Source: Actinomycetes bacterium
GTDB taxonomy: Bacteria > Actinomycetota > Actinomycetes > Mycobacteriales > Mycobacteriaceae
Assembly (NCBI GenBank): GCA_023416315.1
Contig: JAEZIA010000055.1
Span: 1 to 10,387 of the forward strand
Direction: 5' to 3'
Length of the DNA: 10,387 nucleotides
The notes under the pieces are model-generated. The model worked only from the letters and a program-made list of their open reading frames with translations. It was not told where the DNA came from and searched no databases. Shown here one piece after another: positions 1 to 6,472 of this stretch (position 1 is its first letter; each line of letters opens with the position of its first letter). The position numbers and the translations under genes were made by a program.

Positions 1-886
1 CCGAGCGCCGCGCCTCTTTCGCGGTCGGCACGGTGTAGAAGCGCATCAGCACGTGCGGCAGGCCCGCGGTGCCGAGCACCAGCGCCAGGCCCAGCGACAG
101 CAGGTTGATCTTGCTGGTGGTGTTGGCGCCGTACTGCGCGCCGGGGGCCAGCACGTCCCGGTCCGCCAGGCCCTTGGTGGTGGCGTCGTGCACCATCTGC
201 TGCGCCGAGCCGAGGATCTCGGAGAAGTTCAGCCCGAACTTGAACAGCACCAGCAGCGTCATGATCGCCGCGCCGGTGATCAGCAGCACGGCCTTGATGA
301 TCTGCACCCAGGTGGTGCCCTTCATCCCGCCGACCAGCACGTAGACAATCATCAGGACGCCGACCACCGCGATCACCAGGGACTGGGCGGCGCGGCCGTG
401 GACGTCGAGCAGCAGCGCGACCAGGCCGCCGGCGCCGGCCATCTGGGCCAGCAGGTAGAACAGCGACACCGTCAGCGTCGAGGTGGCCGCGGCCACCCGC
501 ACCGGGCGCTGCTTGAGCCGGAAGCTCAATACATCGGCCATCGTGAATTTGCCGGTGTTGCGCAGCAATTCGGCGACCAGCAGCAGCGCGACCAGCCAGG
601 CCACCAGGAAGCCGATCGAGTAGAGGAAGCCGTCGTACCCATACACCGCGATCGCGCCGGCGATACCGAGAAAGCTTGCCGCGGAAAGGTAGTCACCGGC
701 GATCGCGATGCCATTCTGCGGTCCGGAGAAGGCACGCCCGCCGGTGAAGAACTCGGTGGCGTTGGTGTTGGTCCGCCCGGCGCGGATCACGATGAACAAC
801 GTGATGAGCACGAACGCCACGAAGATGCTGATGTTGACGATCGGATTGCCGATCCGGCTGGCTTCGGCGAGGACGGTGGTGGTCAC
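1..886 (-). CDS. Sodium/solute symporter B, ActP-like (partial, C-terminus off window)
   Basis: Inner-membrane transporter of the sodium:solute symporter (SSS) family, expected to import a small monocarboxylate such as acetate or pyruvate with a cation. The first 295 residues are visible; ActP-type proteins are near 550, so about half is missing beyond base 1. Visible anchors are a hydrophobic first helix (about residues 16-35), the motif GDYLSAASFLG (64-74) and GLPHVLMRFYT (275-285), all typical of the acetate/monocarboxylate branch. The start is GTG at 886, four bases before the end of the DUF485 gene (GTGA overlap, 883-886), with an AAGGTG ribosome site seven bases upstream, so the two are translationally coupled. 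It is a paralogue of symporter A (1374-3104), sharing both motifs but lacking its large loop insertion. Family assignment is firm; the substrate is inferred. Confidence 0.93.
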   Translation of the reverse strand, partial: MTTTVLAEASRIGNPIVNISIFVAFVLITLFIVIRAGRTNTNATEFFTGGRAFSGPQNGIAIAGDYLSAASFLGIAGAIAVYGYDGFLYSIGFLVAWLVALLLVAELLRNTGKFTMADVLSFRLKQRPVRVAAATSTLTVSLFYLLAQMAGAGGLVALLLDVHGRAAQSLVIAVVGVLMIVYVLVGGMKGTTWVQIIKAVLLITGAAIMTLLVLFKFGLNFSEILGSAQQMVHDATTKGLADRDVLAPGAQYGANTTSKINLLSLGLALVLGTAGLPHVLMRFYTVPTAKEARRS

Positions 887-1233
887 CGGGCATCACCTTC
901 CATCTCGGCGCGGATGGCTTCGGCGCGCGGGTCGAGCTCGCGGTTGGCGAACCGGACATACAGCCCGGTGATGAGGAACGTCGTCAGGAACTGGCCGAGA
1001 CCGATCAGCAGGCCGACGTTGATGTTGCCCCAGACCTTGATGGCCATGAAGTCGTGGGCGAACGCGCCCAGCAGGACGTAGCTGGCGTACCAGATCAGGA
1101 AGAACGCCGTGGTGGGGAAGACGAAGCGGCGCAACGTGCGGCGCAGCTCCTGGAATTCGGGGCTGGCCTGCACGGCCAGGTACTGGGCGCCGCTGGGATG
1201 TACTTCCCGTTGCGGCAATTCGGTTGCGGGCAC
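883..1233 (-). CDS. DUF485 family small membrane protein, symporter partner
   Basis: A 116-residue protein of the DUF485 family, usually encoded directly before an ActP-like symporter (YjcH beside ActP in E. coli) and thought to be an accessory subunit or stabiliser. It has an N-terminal soluble part, then two membrane helices (about residues 38-60 and 72-95), the family core GNINVGLLIGLGQF and a charged C-terminal tail starting at FANRELDP. The GTG start at 1233 is chosen because a GAGGAG ribosome site (1240-1245) lies six bases upstream; the nearby ATG at 1237-1239 is in the wrong frame. The gene overlaps symporter B by four bases. The biochemical role of the family is not well established. 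Confidence 0.9.
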   Translation of the reverse strand: MPATELPQREVHPSGAQYLAVQASPEFQELRRTLRRFVFPTTAFFLIWYASYVLLGAFAHDFMAIKVWGNINVGLLIGLGQFLTTFLITGLYVRFANRELDPRAEAIRAEMEGDAR

Positions 1234-1239
1234 CGCATG

Positions 1240-1245
1240 CTCCTC
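1240..1245 (-). promoter_or_regulatory. Ribosome binding site of the DUF485 gene
   Basis: GAGGAG on the minus strand, six bases before the GTG at 1233. It decides between this GTG and an out-of-frame ATG at 1237-1239. Confidence 0.7.
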
Positions 1246-1373
1246 AGCTCAAAGGGTGTGAACTCCGATCTATTCGCCAGGCTATTGAGAGGTGGGTCAC
1301 AGCCCTAGAGGTCCCGGCGGTGCCTGCGGTGAACGGTTGTCCGCCCGCGCCGAGCGGTTGAACGCCTGCCGGG
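1246..1373. other. Intergenic gap between symporter A and the DUF485 gene
   Basis: This is the only sizeable gap inside the minus-strand cluster. I see no strong GC hairpin followed by a T run, so no convincing terminator. There is a possible weak promoter (GTGACC on the minus strand followed by A/T-richer sequence such as GAATAG), but spacing and -10 are poor. The hexamer CGGTTG occurs twice, which may be chance. The DUF485/symporter B pair may be part of the same transcript or have its own promoter; the sequence does not settle it. Confidence 0.3.
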
Positions 1374-3104
1374 TCAGCCGCGGGGGAGGCGTTCCACGCC
1401 CATGCCCAATCGCTCCGGCACGTGCATGCGGGCGAAAATCCGTGCCACGTCGGGCGGGACATCCGCGCGGGTGAGCCTGCTGACGAGCGCCATAGTCGCG
1501 AACGCCAACGGGACGGTGACCGCGGCCGGATAGCCGATCAGCGTCGTGGCCCAACCGCCCAGCACTGCGTCGCCCACCCAGCCGGTGACCGCGACCAGGG
1601 TGGCCAGGCCGGAGCTCAGCGCGCCGACCGCCAGGCCGGCGATCGCGCCCGCCGCGGTGAGCCCGCGCCACCAGATGCCCAGCACCAGCAGCGGGCACAG
1701 GGTCGAGGCGGCCACTGCGAAGGCGAGGCCGACGCCGCGGGAGAGTTCGAGCACCGGGCTGATCACCGAGAGCGGAATCGGGATGAGCCCGGCGATCAGC
1801 GCCACGATCCGGAAATCCCGGACCCGGCCGCGCAGCACGTCGGTGGACAGCGCGCCCGCGATGCTGACCAGCAGGCCCGAGGAGGTCGCCAGGAACGCCG
1901 CGATCGCGCCGGCCGCGACCAGCGCGCCGAGCAGTTCACCGGGCAGCCCGGCAATCGCGGCCGACGGCAGCAGCAGCACCGCGGCATCGGCCTTGCCGGT
2001 GATGAGCAGCTGCGGAACGTAGAGCCGCGCGAACACGCCCAACAGGACGGGGAACAGATAGAACAGCCACAGCAGCGCAATCACCGAGAGTGCGGTTCGC
2101 CGTGCGGCGCGTCCGTCCGGGTTGGTGTAGAAGCGGACCAGCACATGCGGCAGACCCATGGCACCGAGGAAGGTCGCCACCATGATCGAAAACACTTGGT
2201 AAAGGGGGTGTTGGCCGCCCAGTCCGCGGCCGCTCTCGATCCACTCCGCACCGCTGTCCGGGGCGCCCACGACCACCGGTGTGTGCGCGCCCGCGGCCAG
2301 CGTCAGGGTGGTGCCCTGCGGGAGGTTGTACTGGCCCGGCCCGGGCAGCGCCCCGCTGTGGCCCGGTCCGCTGACCGTCAGACCGGCCGGGTCGGCGACG
2401 GTGACGACCACGTCGGTGTCGATGGTGACGACGGTCTGCTGGTCGACCGTGGGCGGCAGCGGGCCGCCGAACTCCGGATGCTGGTGCCCGGCGTGCATCA
2501 GCAGCGCCAGCGCGGGCACCGCGACCGCGGTCAGCTTGAGCCAGTACTGGAACGCCTGCACGAACGTGATCGAGCGCATCCCGCCGCCGACGACATTGGC
2601 GATCACGATTCCGCCGACGACCAGCGGACCCACCCAAACAGGAACGCCGAGAAGGGCTTTGAGGGCGATCCCGGCACCCTGGTACTGCGGCACGAGGTAG
2701 AAGATGCACACCGTGACGACCACCAGCATCGCCACCCGGCGGACCCGGGTCGAGTCCAGCCGGAACTCGGCGAAGTCGGGCACGGTGTAGGCGCCGGAGC
2801 GACGAAGCGGGGCGGAGACGAACAGCAGCAGGCCCAGATAACCGGCAGTGAATCCGACCGGATACCACAGTGCGTCGGCACCGTACTTGGCGATCAGCCC
2901 GGCCACTCCGAGAAACGAAGCGGCCGAGAGGTATTCACCGGATATCGCCGCGGCGTTCCAGCGTGGGCCGACGGTGCGGGAGGCGACCAGGAAGTCGGAG
3001 GTGGTGCGCGAGAGCCGAACGCCGTAGGCGCCGACGGCCACCGTCGCGACCGCGGCGGCCAACAGGCCACCGGCGGTCAGTGCCGTCGCCGTCGGTTCGC
3101 TCAC
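1374..3104 (-). CDS. Sodium/solute symporter A with large extra-membrane loop
   Basis: Complete 576-residue SSS-family symporter, predicted to take up a small carboxylate with a cation across the cytoplasmic membrane. It has many hydrophobic helices and the same anchors as symporter B: GEYLSAASFLG (56-66) and GLPHVLVRFYT (317-327). Between these anchors it is 50 residues longer than symporter B. The extra length lies in a polar, Pro/Gly/Thr/Val-rich loop (about 204-300) with alternating patterns suggesting beta strands, for example VVTIDTDVVVTV. I recall similar loops in other actinobacterial homologues. The start is GTG at 3104, overlapping the stop of the 127-aa membrane protein gene (GTGA, 3101-3104). 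A hairpin sits directly before this start. Its position downstream of the kinase/regulator genes makes it the likely regulated transporter. The exact substrate is unknown. Confidence 0.93.
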   Translation of the reverse strand: MSEPTATALTAGGLLAAAVATVAVGAYGVRLSRTTSDFLVASRTVGPRWNAAAISGEYLSAASFLGVAGLIAKYGADALWYPVGFTAGYLGLLLFVSAPLRRSGAYTVPDFAEFRLDSTRVRRVAMLVVVTVCIFYLVPQYQGAGIALKALLGVPVWVGPLVVGGIVIANVVGGGMRSITFVQAFQYWLKLTAVAVPALALLMHAGHQHPEFGGPLPPTVDQQTVVTIDTDVVVTVADPAGLTVSGPGHSGALPGPGQYNLPQGTTLTLAAGAHTPVVVGAPDSGAEWIESGRGLGGQHPLYQVFSIMVATFLGAMGLPHVLVRFYTNPDGRAARRTALSVIALLWLFYLFPVLLGVFARLYVPQLLITGKADAAVLLLPSAAIAGLPGELLGALVAAGAIAAFLATSSGLLVSIAGALSTDVLRGRVRDFRIVALIAGLIPIPLSVISPVLELSRGVGLAFAVAASTLCPLLVLGIWWRGLTAAGAIAGLAVGALSSGLATLVAVTGWVGDAVLGGWATTLIGYPAAVTVPLAFATMALVSRLTRADVPPDVARIFARMHVPERLGMGVERLPRG

Positions 3105-3484
3105 CGAGGCGGTGCCTCGTCGTCGACCACGCCGATGAAATCGCGCTCGTTCTGTTCGGCCAGCCGGATGAACAACCAGCCGACCCCGTAGAGCGCGGGA
3201 TAGACCAACAGCACCAGCGTCACCCAGTTCAGCCGGACCCCCAGCACGGTGGCCGCCGACAGTTGCGGGAACACCGCGTTGATCAACGGCAGTGCGGCCA
3301 TCCCGCCGGCCACCACCGCCGCCAGGCGCAGCGCCAAGCCGAGCTGAGCCCGCACCAGGCCGCGGACCAGGGCGTCGCCGACTCCGGTCTGCTCCTGGAC
3401 CTCGACGCGGGTGTGCACCACCCGGGTGCCGCGCCGGTGCGCGAGCACCACGCGCTCGCGCTGCGGGCGGCCGGGCCTAGTCAT
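3101..3484 (-). CDS. Small two-helix membrane protein, probable symporter partner
   Basis: A 127-residue protein with a basic N-terminal half (residues 1-47, many Arg), two membrane helices (about 48-68 and 85-107) and a short acidic C-terminal tail (VVDDEAPPR). I do not recognise a named domain with certainty. The topology (two helices, C-terminal segment after the second helix, directly before an SSS symporter) matches the DUF485/DUF4212 type of symporter small subunit, and it holds the same place before symporter A as the DUF485 protein holds before symporter B. The ATG at 3484 lies inside the end of the response regulator gene (8-base overlap, 3477-3484), and its stop overlaps the symporter start. 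It is therefore probably made only when both neighbours are translated. Function is inferred from place and topology. Confidence 0.82.
   Translation of the reverse strand: MTRPGRPQRERVVLAHRRGTRVVHTRVEVQEQTGVGDALVRGLVRAQLGLALRLAAVVAGGMAALPLINAVFPQLSAATVLGVRLNWVTLVLLVYPALYGVGWLFIRLAEQNERDFIGVVDDEAPPR
3105..3119 (-). promoter_or_regulatory. Hairpin abutting the symporter A start codon
   Basis: CGAGGC-GGT-GCCTCG on the plus strand is a perfect six-base-pair GC-rich stem with a three-base loop, ending one base before the GTG at 3104. In the mRNA the 5' arm contains the only Shine-Dalgarno-like GAGG. Folding would hide it unless ribosomes finishing the upstream gene open the stem. The structure is visible; the coupling role is inferred. 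Confidence 0.45.
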
Positions 3485-4253
3485 TGGTTCCCGGCCGGAA
3501 GGTGCGCATCGGGTCGCGGATCAGCCGGTCGCGTAGCTCGCGGGCCTGGCGGCGGCTCACCGGCAGCTCGACGGGCGCCGACGCGCCGTTGGCGCGCAAC
3601 CGCACCATGGTCGAGGCGCCCGAGGTGCGCAGGCCGGTGACCATGTTCAGCGCGACCAGGTAGGACCGGTGCACCCGTTGAAAGCCGCGGCTGCGCCACC
3701 GATCTTCCAAGGTGCTCAACGGGATTCGCACCAGGTGTGAGCCGGAGGCCGCGTGCAGCCGGGCGTAGTCGCCTTCGGCCTCGACCCAGCCGATGGTGTC
3801 GAAGCGCACCAGCTGGGTGACGCCGCCGAGCTCGACGGGAATGGTGTCGGCCTGCGGTTCGTCGGCGGGCGGGGCGGGCTCGGCGGCGCGTGCGGCCACC
3901 ACCCGGCGGACGGCTTCGTCGAGGCGCTCCTTGCGGATCGGTTTGAGCAGATAGTCCAGCGCGCCGACCTCGAAGGCGGCCAGCGCTTTGTCGTCGTGTG
4001 CGGTGACGAAGACGACCGCCGGCGGGTGAGCGAAATTGCCGAGCACACTGGCTAATTCGAGGCCGGACAGGCCGGGCATGTTGATGTCGAGGAAGATCGC
4101 GTCGACCGTGCGCTCGTTGATGATGCGCAGTGCGGAGGTCGCGTCGCCGGAGCCGGTCACCTCGGCGACGTCGGGATGCTCACCGAGCAGATAGGTGAGC
4201 TCGTCGAGCGCGGGGGCCTCGTCGTCGACCGCCAACACCCAGAGCCGTGCCAT
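3477..4253 (-). CDS. LytTR-family response regulator
   Basis: Cytoplasmic transcription regulator of 258 residues, partner of the histidine kinase just upstream. The receiver domain (about 3-118) has the acidic pair D10-D11, phospho-acceptor D56 in FLDINMPG, T84 and K104 followed by Pro, so all key residues are present. A Pro/Ala-rich linker (about 122-135) leads to a LytTR DNA-binding domain (about 138-245) with the motif EAEGDYARLH and the region RGFQRVHRSYLVAL. The ATG at 4253 is chosen because AGGAGG (4258-4263) lies four bases upstream; a GTG at 4256 would be only one base from it. The nine-base gap from the kinase and the 8-base overlap with the next gene point to one operon. Related LytTR regulators such as BtsR and YpdB activate transporter genes; the target here is probably this symporter cluster (inference). 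Confidence 0.94.
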   Translation of the reverse strand: MARLWVLAVDDEAPALDELTYLLGEHPDVAEVTGSGDATSALRIINERTVDAIFLDINMPGLSGLELASVLGNFAHPPAVVFVTAHDDKALAAFEVGALDYLLKPIRKERLDEAVRRVVAARAAEPAPPADEPQADTIPVELGGVTQLVRFDTIGWVEAEGDYARLHAASGSHLVRIPLSTLEDRWRSRGFQRVHRSYLVALNMVTGLRTSGASTMVRLRANGASAPVELPVSRRQARELRDRLIRDPMRTFRPGTND

Positions 4254-4257
4254 CACA

Positions 4258-4263
4258 CCTCCT
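4258..4263 (-). promoter_or_regulatory. Shine-Dalgarno site of the response regulator gene
   Basis: AGGAGG on the minus strand, sharing its first A with the kinase stop codon TGA (4263-4265). Spacing supports the ATG at 4253 over the GTG at 4256. Confidence 0.7.
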
Positions 4264-5444
4264 CAAACCCACACGCCCGCGCGGAACTTGGGTACCCGCA
4301 TGATCACCTTGGTGCCCGCACCCGGCGCGGTCTCGACCACCAGACCGTAGTCGTTTCCGAAGGCCGCGCGTAGTCGATGGTCGACATTGCTCAACCCGAC
4401 GTGGGCGGCCTGTTCACCGTCGCCGAGGACGTCGGCGGGTCCGGAGCGCAGCGCGTCGGGGTCCATCCCGATGCCGTCGTCCTCGACACTGATCACGCAG
4501 TCGGAACCTTCGTTGCGCGCGACGATTTCGATCGAGCCGGACTGCCGCCCGGCGAGGCCGTGGCGTACGGCGTTCTCCACCAGCGGCTGCAGCGCCAGGA
4601 ACGGCACCACGACCGTCAGCACCTCGGGGGCGATCTGCAGGGTCACCGCCAGGTTGGGCCCGAACCGGGCGCGTTCCAGCGTCAGGTAGCGGTCGATGTT
4701 GCGCAGCTCGTCGGCCAGCGGGGTGTACGGCCCCGCGGAGCGGAACGAATACCGGGTGAAGTCGGCGAACTCCAGGATCAGGTCGCGAGCCCGGTCGGGG
4801 TCGGTCCGGACGAACGACGCGATCGTGTTGAGCGCGTTGTAGATGAAGTGCGGGCTGATCTGAGCGCGCAGTGCGAGCACCTCGGCCCGGTCGAGGCGGG
4901 CCCGGGACGCGTCGAGCTCGGCGAGCTCGAGCTGGCTGGCGGCGTAGCGCGCCACCTCCGCGATGGCACCGAGCATGCCCGGCGACGGCTCGGCGGCGTT
5001 GACGACGACGAGCACGCCGATCGCGGTGTCGTCATCGTCAAGCAAGGGCTGGGCCACCACCACCGGGGTCTGGTCGCGGGCCAGCACGCGGCGCTGGCCG
5101 GTGACCGCCTCGGCGGCGGTGTGCTGACAGATCTCCAGAATCGCCGGCGTCCACAACGCGTCACCGGACGGGTCGAGAGCCAGCACATCGGTGTGACCGT
5201 CGTAGAGGGCGACGCCGTCGGCACCGGTCAGGCCCCGCAGGTGCGGTGCGGCCTCGGCCGCGGAATCGGCGTCCAGCCCCTTGCGTAGCGAGCGGGCCGC
5301 CAGCGAGGCGGTATGCAGGGCGGCGTGCACGGTGCGCTCCGCCGGTGTGCTGACCACTCGGCGGGTGAGCACGGCGGCGGCGCCGACGATCAGCGCAACC
5401 GCGGCCAGGGCGACCGCCAGTGCGAGCGCGACCGCACCCGACAT
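4263..5444 (-). CDS. LytS-type sensor histidine kinase
   Basis: Membrane-anchored sensor kinase of 393 residues. It has one N-terminal helix (about 4-26), a GAF-like sensing region (about 40-170, ending in the strand AIGVLVVVNA), a short coiled linker and a His_kinase (PF06580-type) module. The H-box is QISPHFIYNALN with H199. The ATP-binding part has the N-box PLVENAVRHG (N291), the G-box DDGIGM (322-327) and HVGLSNVDHRL. All catalytic parts are intact, so it should phosphorylate the LytTR regulator encoded nine bases downstream. Unlike classical LytS it lacks a multi-helix 5TM sensor domain, so sensing probably occurs through the GAF-like region. The ATG at 5444 is the only option: an in-frame stop lies 12 bases upstream, and the ribosome site is weak. 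That fits coupling to the DUF732 gene ending 12 bases earlier. The ligand is unknown. Confidence 0.94.
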   Translation of the reverse strand: MSGAVALALAVALAAVALIVGAAAVLTRRVVSTPAERTVHAALHTASLAARSLRKGLDADSAAEAAPHLRGLTGADGVALYDGHTDVLALDPSGDALWTPAILEICQHTAAEAVTGQRRVLARDQTPVVVAQPLLDDDDTAIGVLVVVNAAEPSPGMLGAIAEVARYAASQLELAELDASRARLDRAEVLALRAQISPHFIYNALNTIASFVRTDPDRARDLILEFADFTRYSFRSAGPYTPLADELRNIDRYLTLERARFGPNLAVTLQIAPEVLTVVVPFLALQPLVENAVRHGLAGRQSGSIEIVARNEGSDCVISVEDDGIGMDPDALRSGPADVLGDGEQAAHVGLSNVDHRLRAAFGNDYGLVVETAPGAGTKVIMRVPKFRAGVWV

Positions 5445-5456
5445 TCGTCTACTCGC

Positions 5457-5753
5457 TTACTGAACGGGGCAGGCGTACTTCCGGGCGACGTCGAACACCC
5501 GTTCCTGTGCGCCGGGACCGATGACGCCCTGGGCCGCGAGTTCCAAACCGATGTATCCGGGGATACCGCCGATGCAGGCCTGATGGGCGACCCGCCATGC
5601 GGTGTCGGGGTTCAGGTTGTAGCCGTTGCGGGCCAGGCCCTGCAGGTAGAGGTCGAACTCCGGGGTGCCCTGGTCCGGGATCGCCTGTGCGGTGCCGGCC
5701 AAGGCTAGTGCGGCGACGACCGCCGCAACAGCAGGTGCAATCAGCCGTCGCAT
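5457..5753 (-). CDS. Secreted DUF732 family protein
   Basis: A 98-residue exported protein of the DUF732 type, common in mycobacteria and of unknown function. The signal peptide is clear: Arg at 2-3, a hydrophobic Ala/Val core (5-19) and a TAQA cleavage site after residue 24. The mature part is about 74 residues with exactly two Cys, C60 (HQACIGG) and C95 (KYACPVQ), probably a disulfide as usual in this family. The start is ATG at 5753 with AGGAGA (5759-5764) six bases before. It is the first gene of the minus-strand cluster, 12 bases ahead of the kinase. It could be an extracytoplasmic partner of the sensor, or simply share its promoter. Confidence 0.88.
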   Translation of the reverse strand: MRRLIAPAVAAVVAALALAGTAQAIPDQGTPEFDLYLQGLARNGYNLNPDTAWRVAHQACIGGIPGYIGLELAAQGVIGPGAQERVFDVARKYACPVQ

Positions 5754-5853
5754 GTCCGTCTCCTAGGGCCTCGTCCGCGCGGGAGTTTCAGGTTCGCATA
5801 TCCAGCTGGGATAGATCGGCGAACCGATCCGATCGTCGTCCTAGACTCATCCC
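5754..5853. promoter_or_regulatory. Divergent promoter region with inverted repeats
   Basis: This 100-base region separates the minus-strand DUF732/kinase cluster from the plus-strand HhH-GPD gene and must hold promoters for both. It contains a perfect inverted repeat GATCGG-CGAA-CCGATC (5814-5829), the arms GGTTCGC (5791-5797) and GCGAACC (5819-5825), and the palindrome CCAGCTGG (5802-5809). A weak minus-strand promoter can be proposed: TTCGCC, 17 bases, TATGCG. The repeats could be operators, for example for the LytTR regulator, but LytTR proteins usually bind direct repeats, so this is a guess. Confidence 0.45.
5842..5847 (+). promoter_or_regulatory. -10 box for a probable leaderless mRNA
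   Basis: TAGACT fits the TANNNT consensus and ends six bases before the ATG at 5854. No Shine-Dalgarno sequence lies between, so transcription probably starts at the A of the ATG, as in many mycobacterial leaderless genes. No good -35 is visible. Confidence 0.55.
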
Positions 5854-6429
5854 ATGGCGAGACTGCAGCTCACCCAGGATCCGGCAGCAGATGACCTGCT
5901 GAGTGAGGATCCGTTCGCCCTGCTGACCGGGATGCTGCTGGACCAGCAGATCCCGATGGAGACCGCGTTCGCGGGCCCGCGCAAGCTCCTCGAGCGGCTC
6001 GGCGGGATCGACCCGAGGCTGATCGCCGAGTACGACCCCGAGAAGTTCACCGAGGAATTCTCGAAAACACCGGCCGTGCACCGCTTCCCGGGTTCGATGG
6101 CCAAGCGGGTCCAGGACCTCGCCCGCGAGATCGTCGACCGCTACGACGGCGACGCCGCCAACCTGTGGCGCGACGGGGATCCCGACGGTGCCGAGGTGCT
6201 GCGCCGGCTGAAGGCGCTGCCCGGTTTCGGTGAGCAGAAGGCCAAGATCTTCCTCGCGCTGCTGGGCAAGCAGTACGGCGTCACGCCGACCGGGTGGCGC
6301 GAGGCGGCCGGCGATTACGGTAAGGCCGGCACCCACATGTCGATCGCCGATGTGGTCGACAAGGGGTCACTGGACGAAGTCAGGGCGTACAAGAAGAAGA
6401 TGAAGGCTGCAGCGAAGGCGAAGGCCTGA
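5854..6429 (+). CDS. HhH-GPD family base-excision-repair-like protein
   Basis: A 191-residue protein resembling the small HhH-GPD family described by TIGR03252 (uncharacterised, related to DNA glycosylases of the endonuclease III/AlkA fold). An N-terminal helical part contains DPFALLTGMLLDQQIP (19-34), the usual opening of the fold. The helix-hairpin-helix is LPGFGEQKAKIFLALLG (122-138). In endonuclease III the equivalent stretch has a catalytic Lys in the hairpin and an Asp in VDTH; here the hairpin has Gln128 at the Lys position, and the later motif reads GVTPTGW (142-148) with no Asp. The tail (179-191) is Lys/Ala rich and may contact DNA. There is no iron-sulfur Cys cluster. The start is ATG at 5854, directly behind a -10 box. 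A DNA-binding or repair role is plausible, but glycosylase activity is uncertain. Confidence 0.9.
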   Translation: MARLQLTQDPAADDLLSEDPFALLTGMLLDQQIPMETAFAGPRKLLERLGGIDPRLIAEYDPEKFTEEFSKTPAVHRFPGSMAKRVQDLAREIVDRYDGDAANLWRDGDPDGAEVLRRLKALPGFGEQKAKIFLALLGKQYGVTPTGWREAAGDYGKAGTHMSIADVVDKGSLDEVRAYKKKMKAAAKAKA

Positions 6430-6452
6430 GTCGTAGGGTTAGCGAAGGCGAA
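6411..6452 (+). repeat. 12-bp direct repeat across the HhH-GPD stop codon
   Basis: AGCGAAGGCGAA occurs at 6411-6422 and again at 6441-6452, exactly 30 bases apart. The similarity continues for a few more bases (GGCC versus CGCC). The first copy encodes part of the Lys/Ala tail; the second lies after the stop. It may be the trace of a short local duplication. Confidence 0.6.
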
Positions 6453-6472
6453 CGCCGGATAACGGAGGCACC

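Noticed and set aside
53..1081. Long plus-strand open frame opposite symporter B
   Set aside because: The product is a low-complexity Gln/Arg/His/Asp-rich string with no domain, and it lies antisense to a clear symporter; such frames are common in GC-rich DNA.
1246..1320. CRP-like site (TGTGAC and a distant TCACA on the minus strand)
   Set aside because: The half-sites are far more than the six bases apart required for the TGTGA-N6-TCACA operator.
1422..3191. 589-codon plus-strand open frame opposite symporter A
   Set aside because: Antisense shadow with biased Arg/Gln/Gly/Asp composition and no recognisable motif, while the minus strand encodes an intact symporter.
4377..5288. 303-codon plus-strand open frame opposite the kinase
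   Set aside because: Antisense to an intact histidine kinase with all motifs; no ribosome site or domain.
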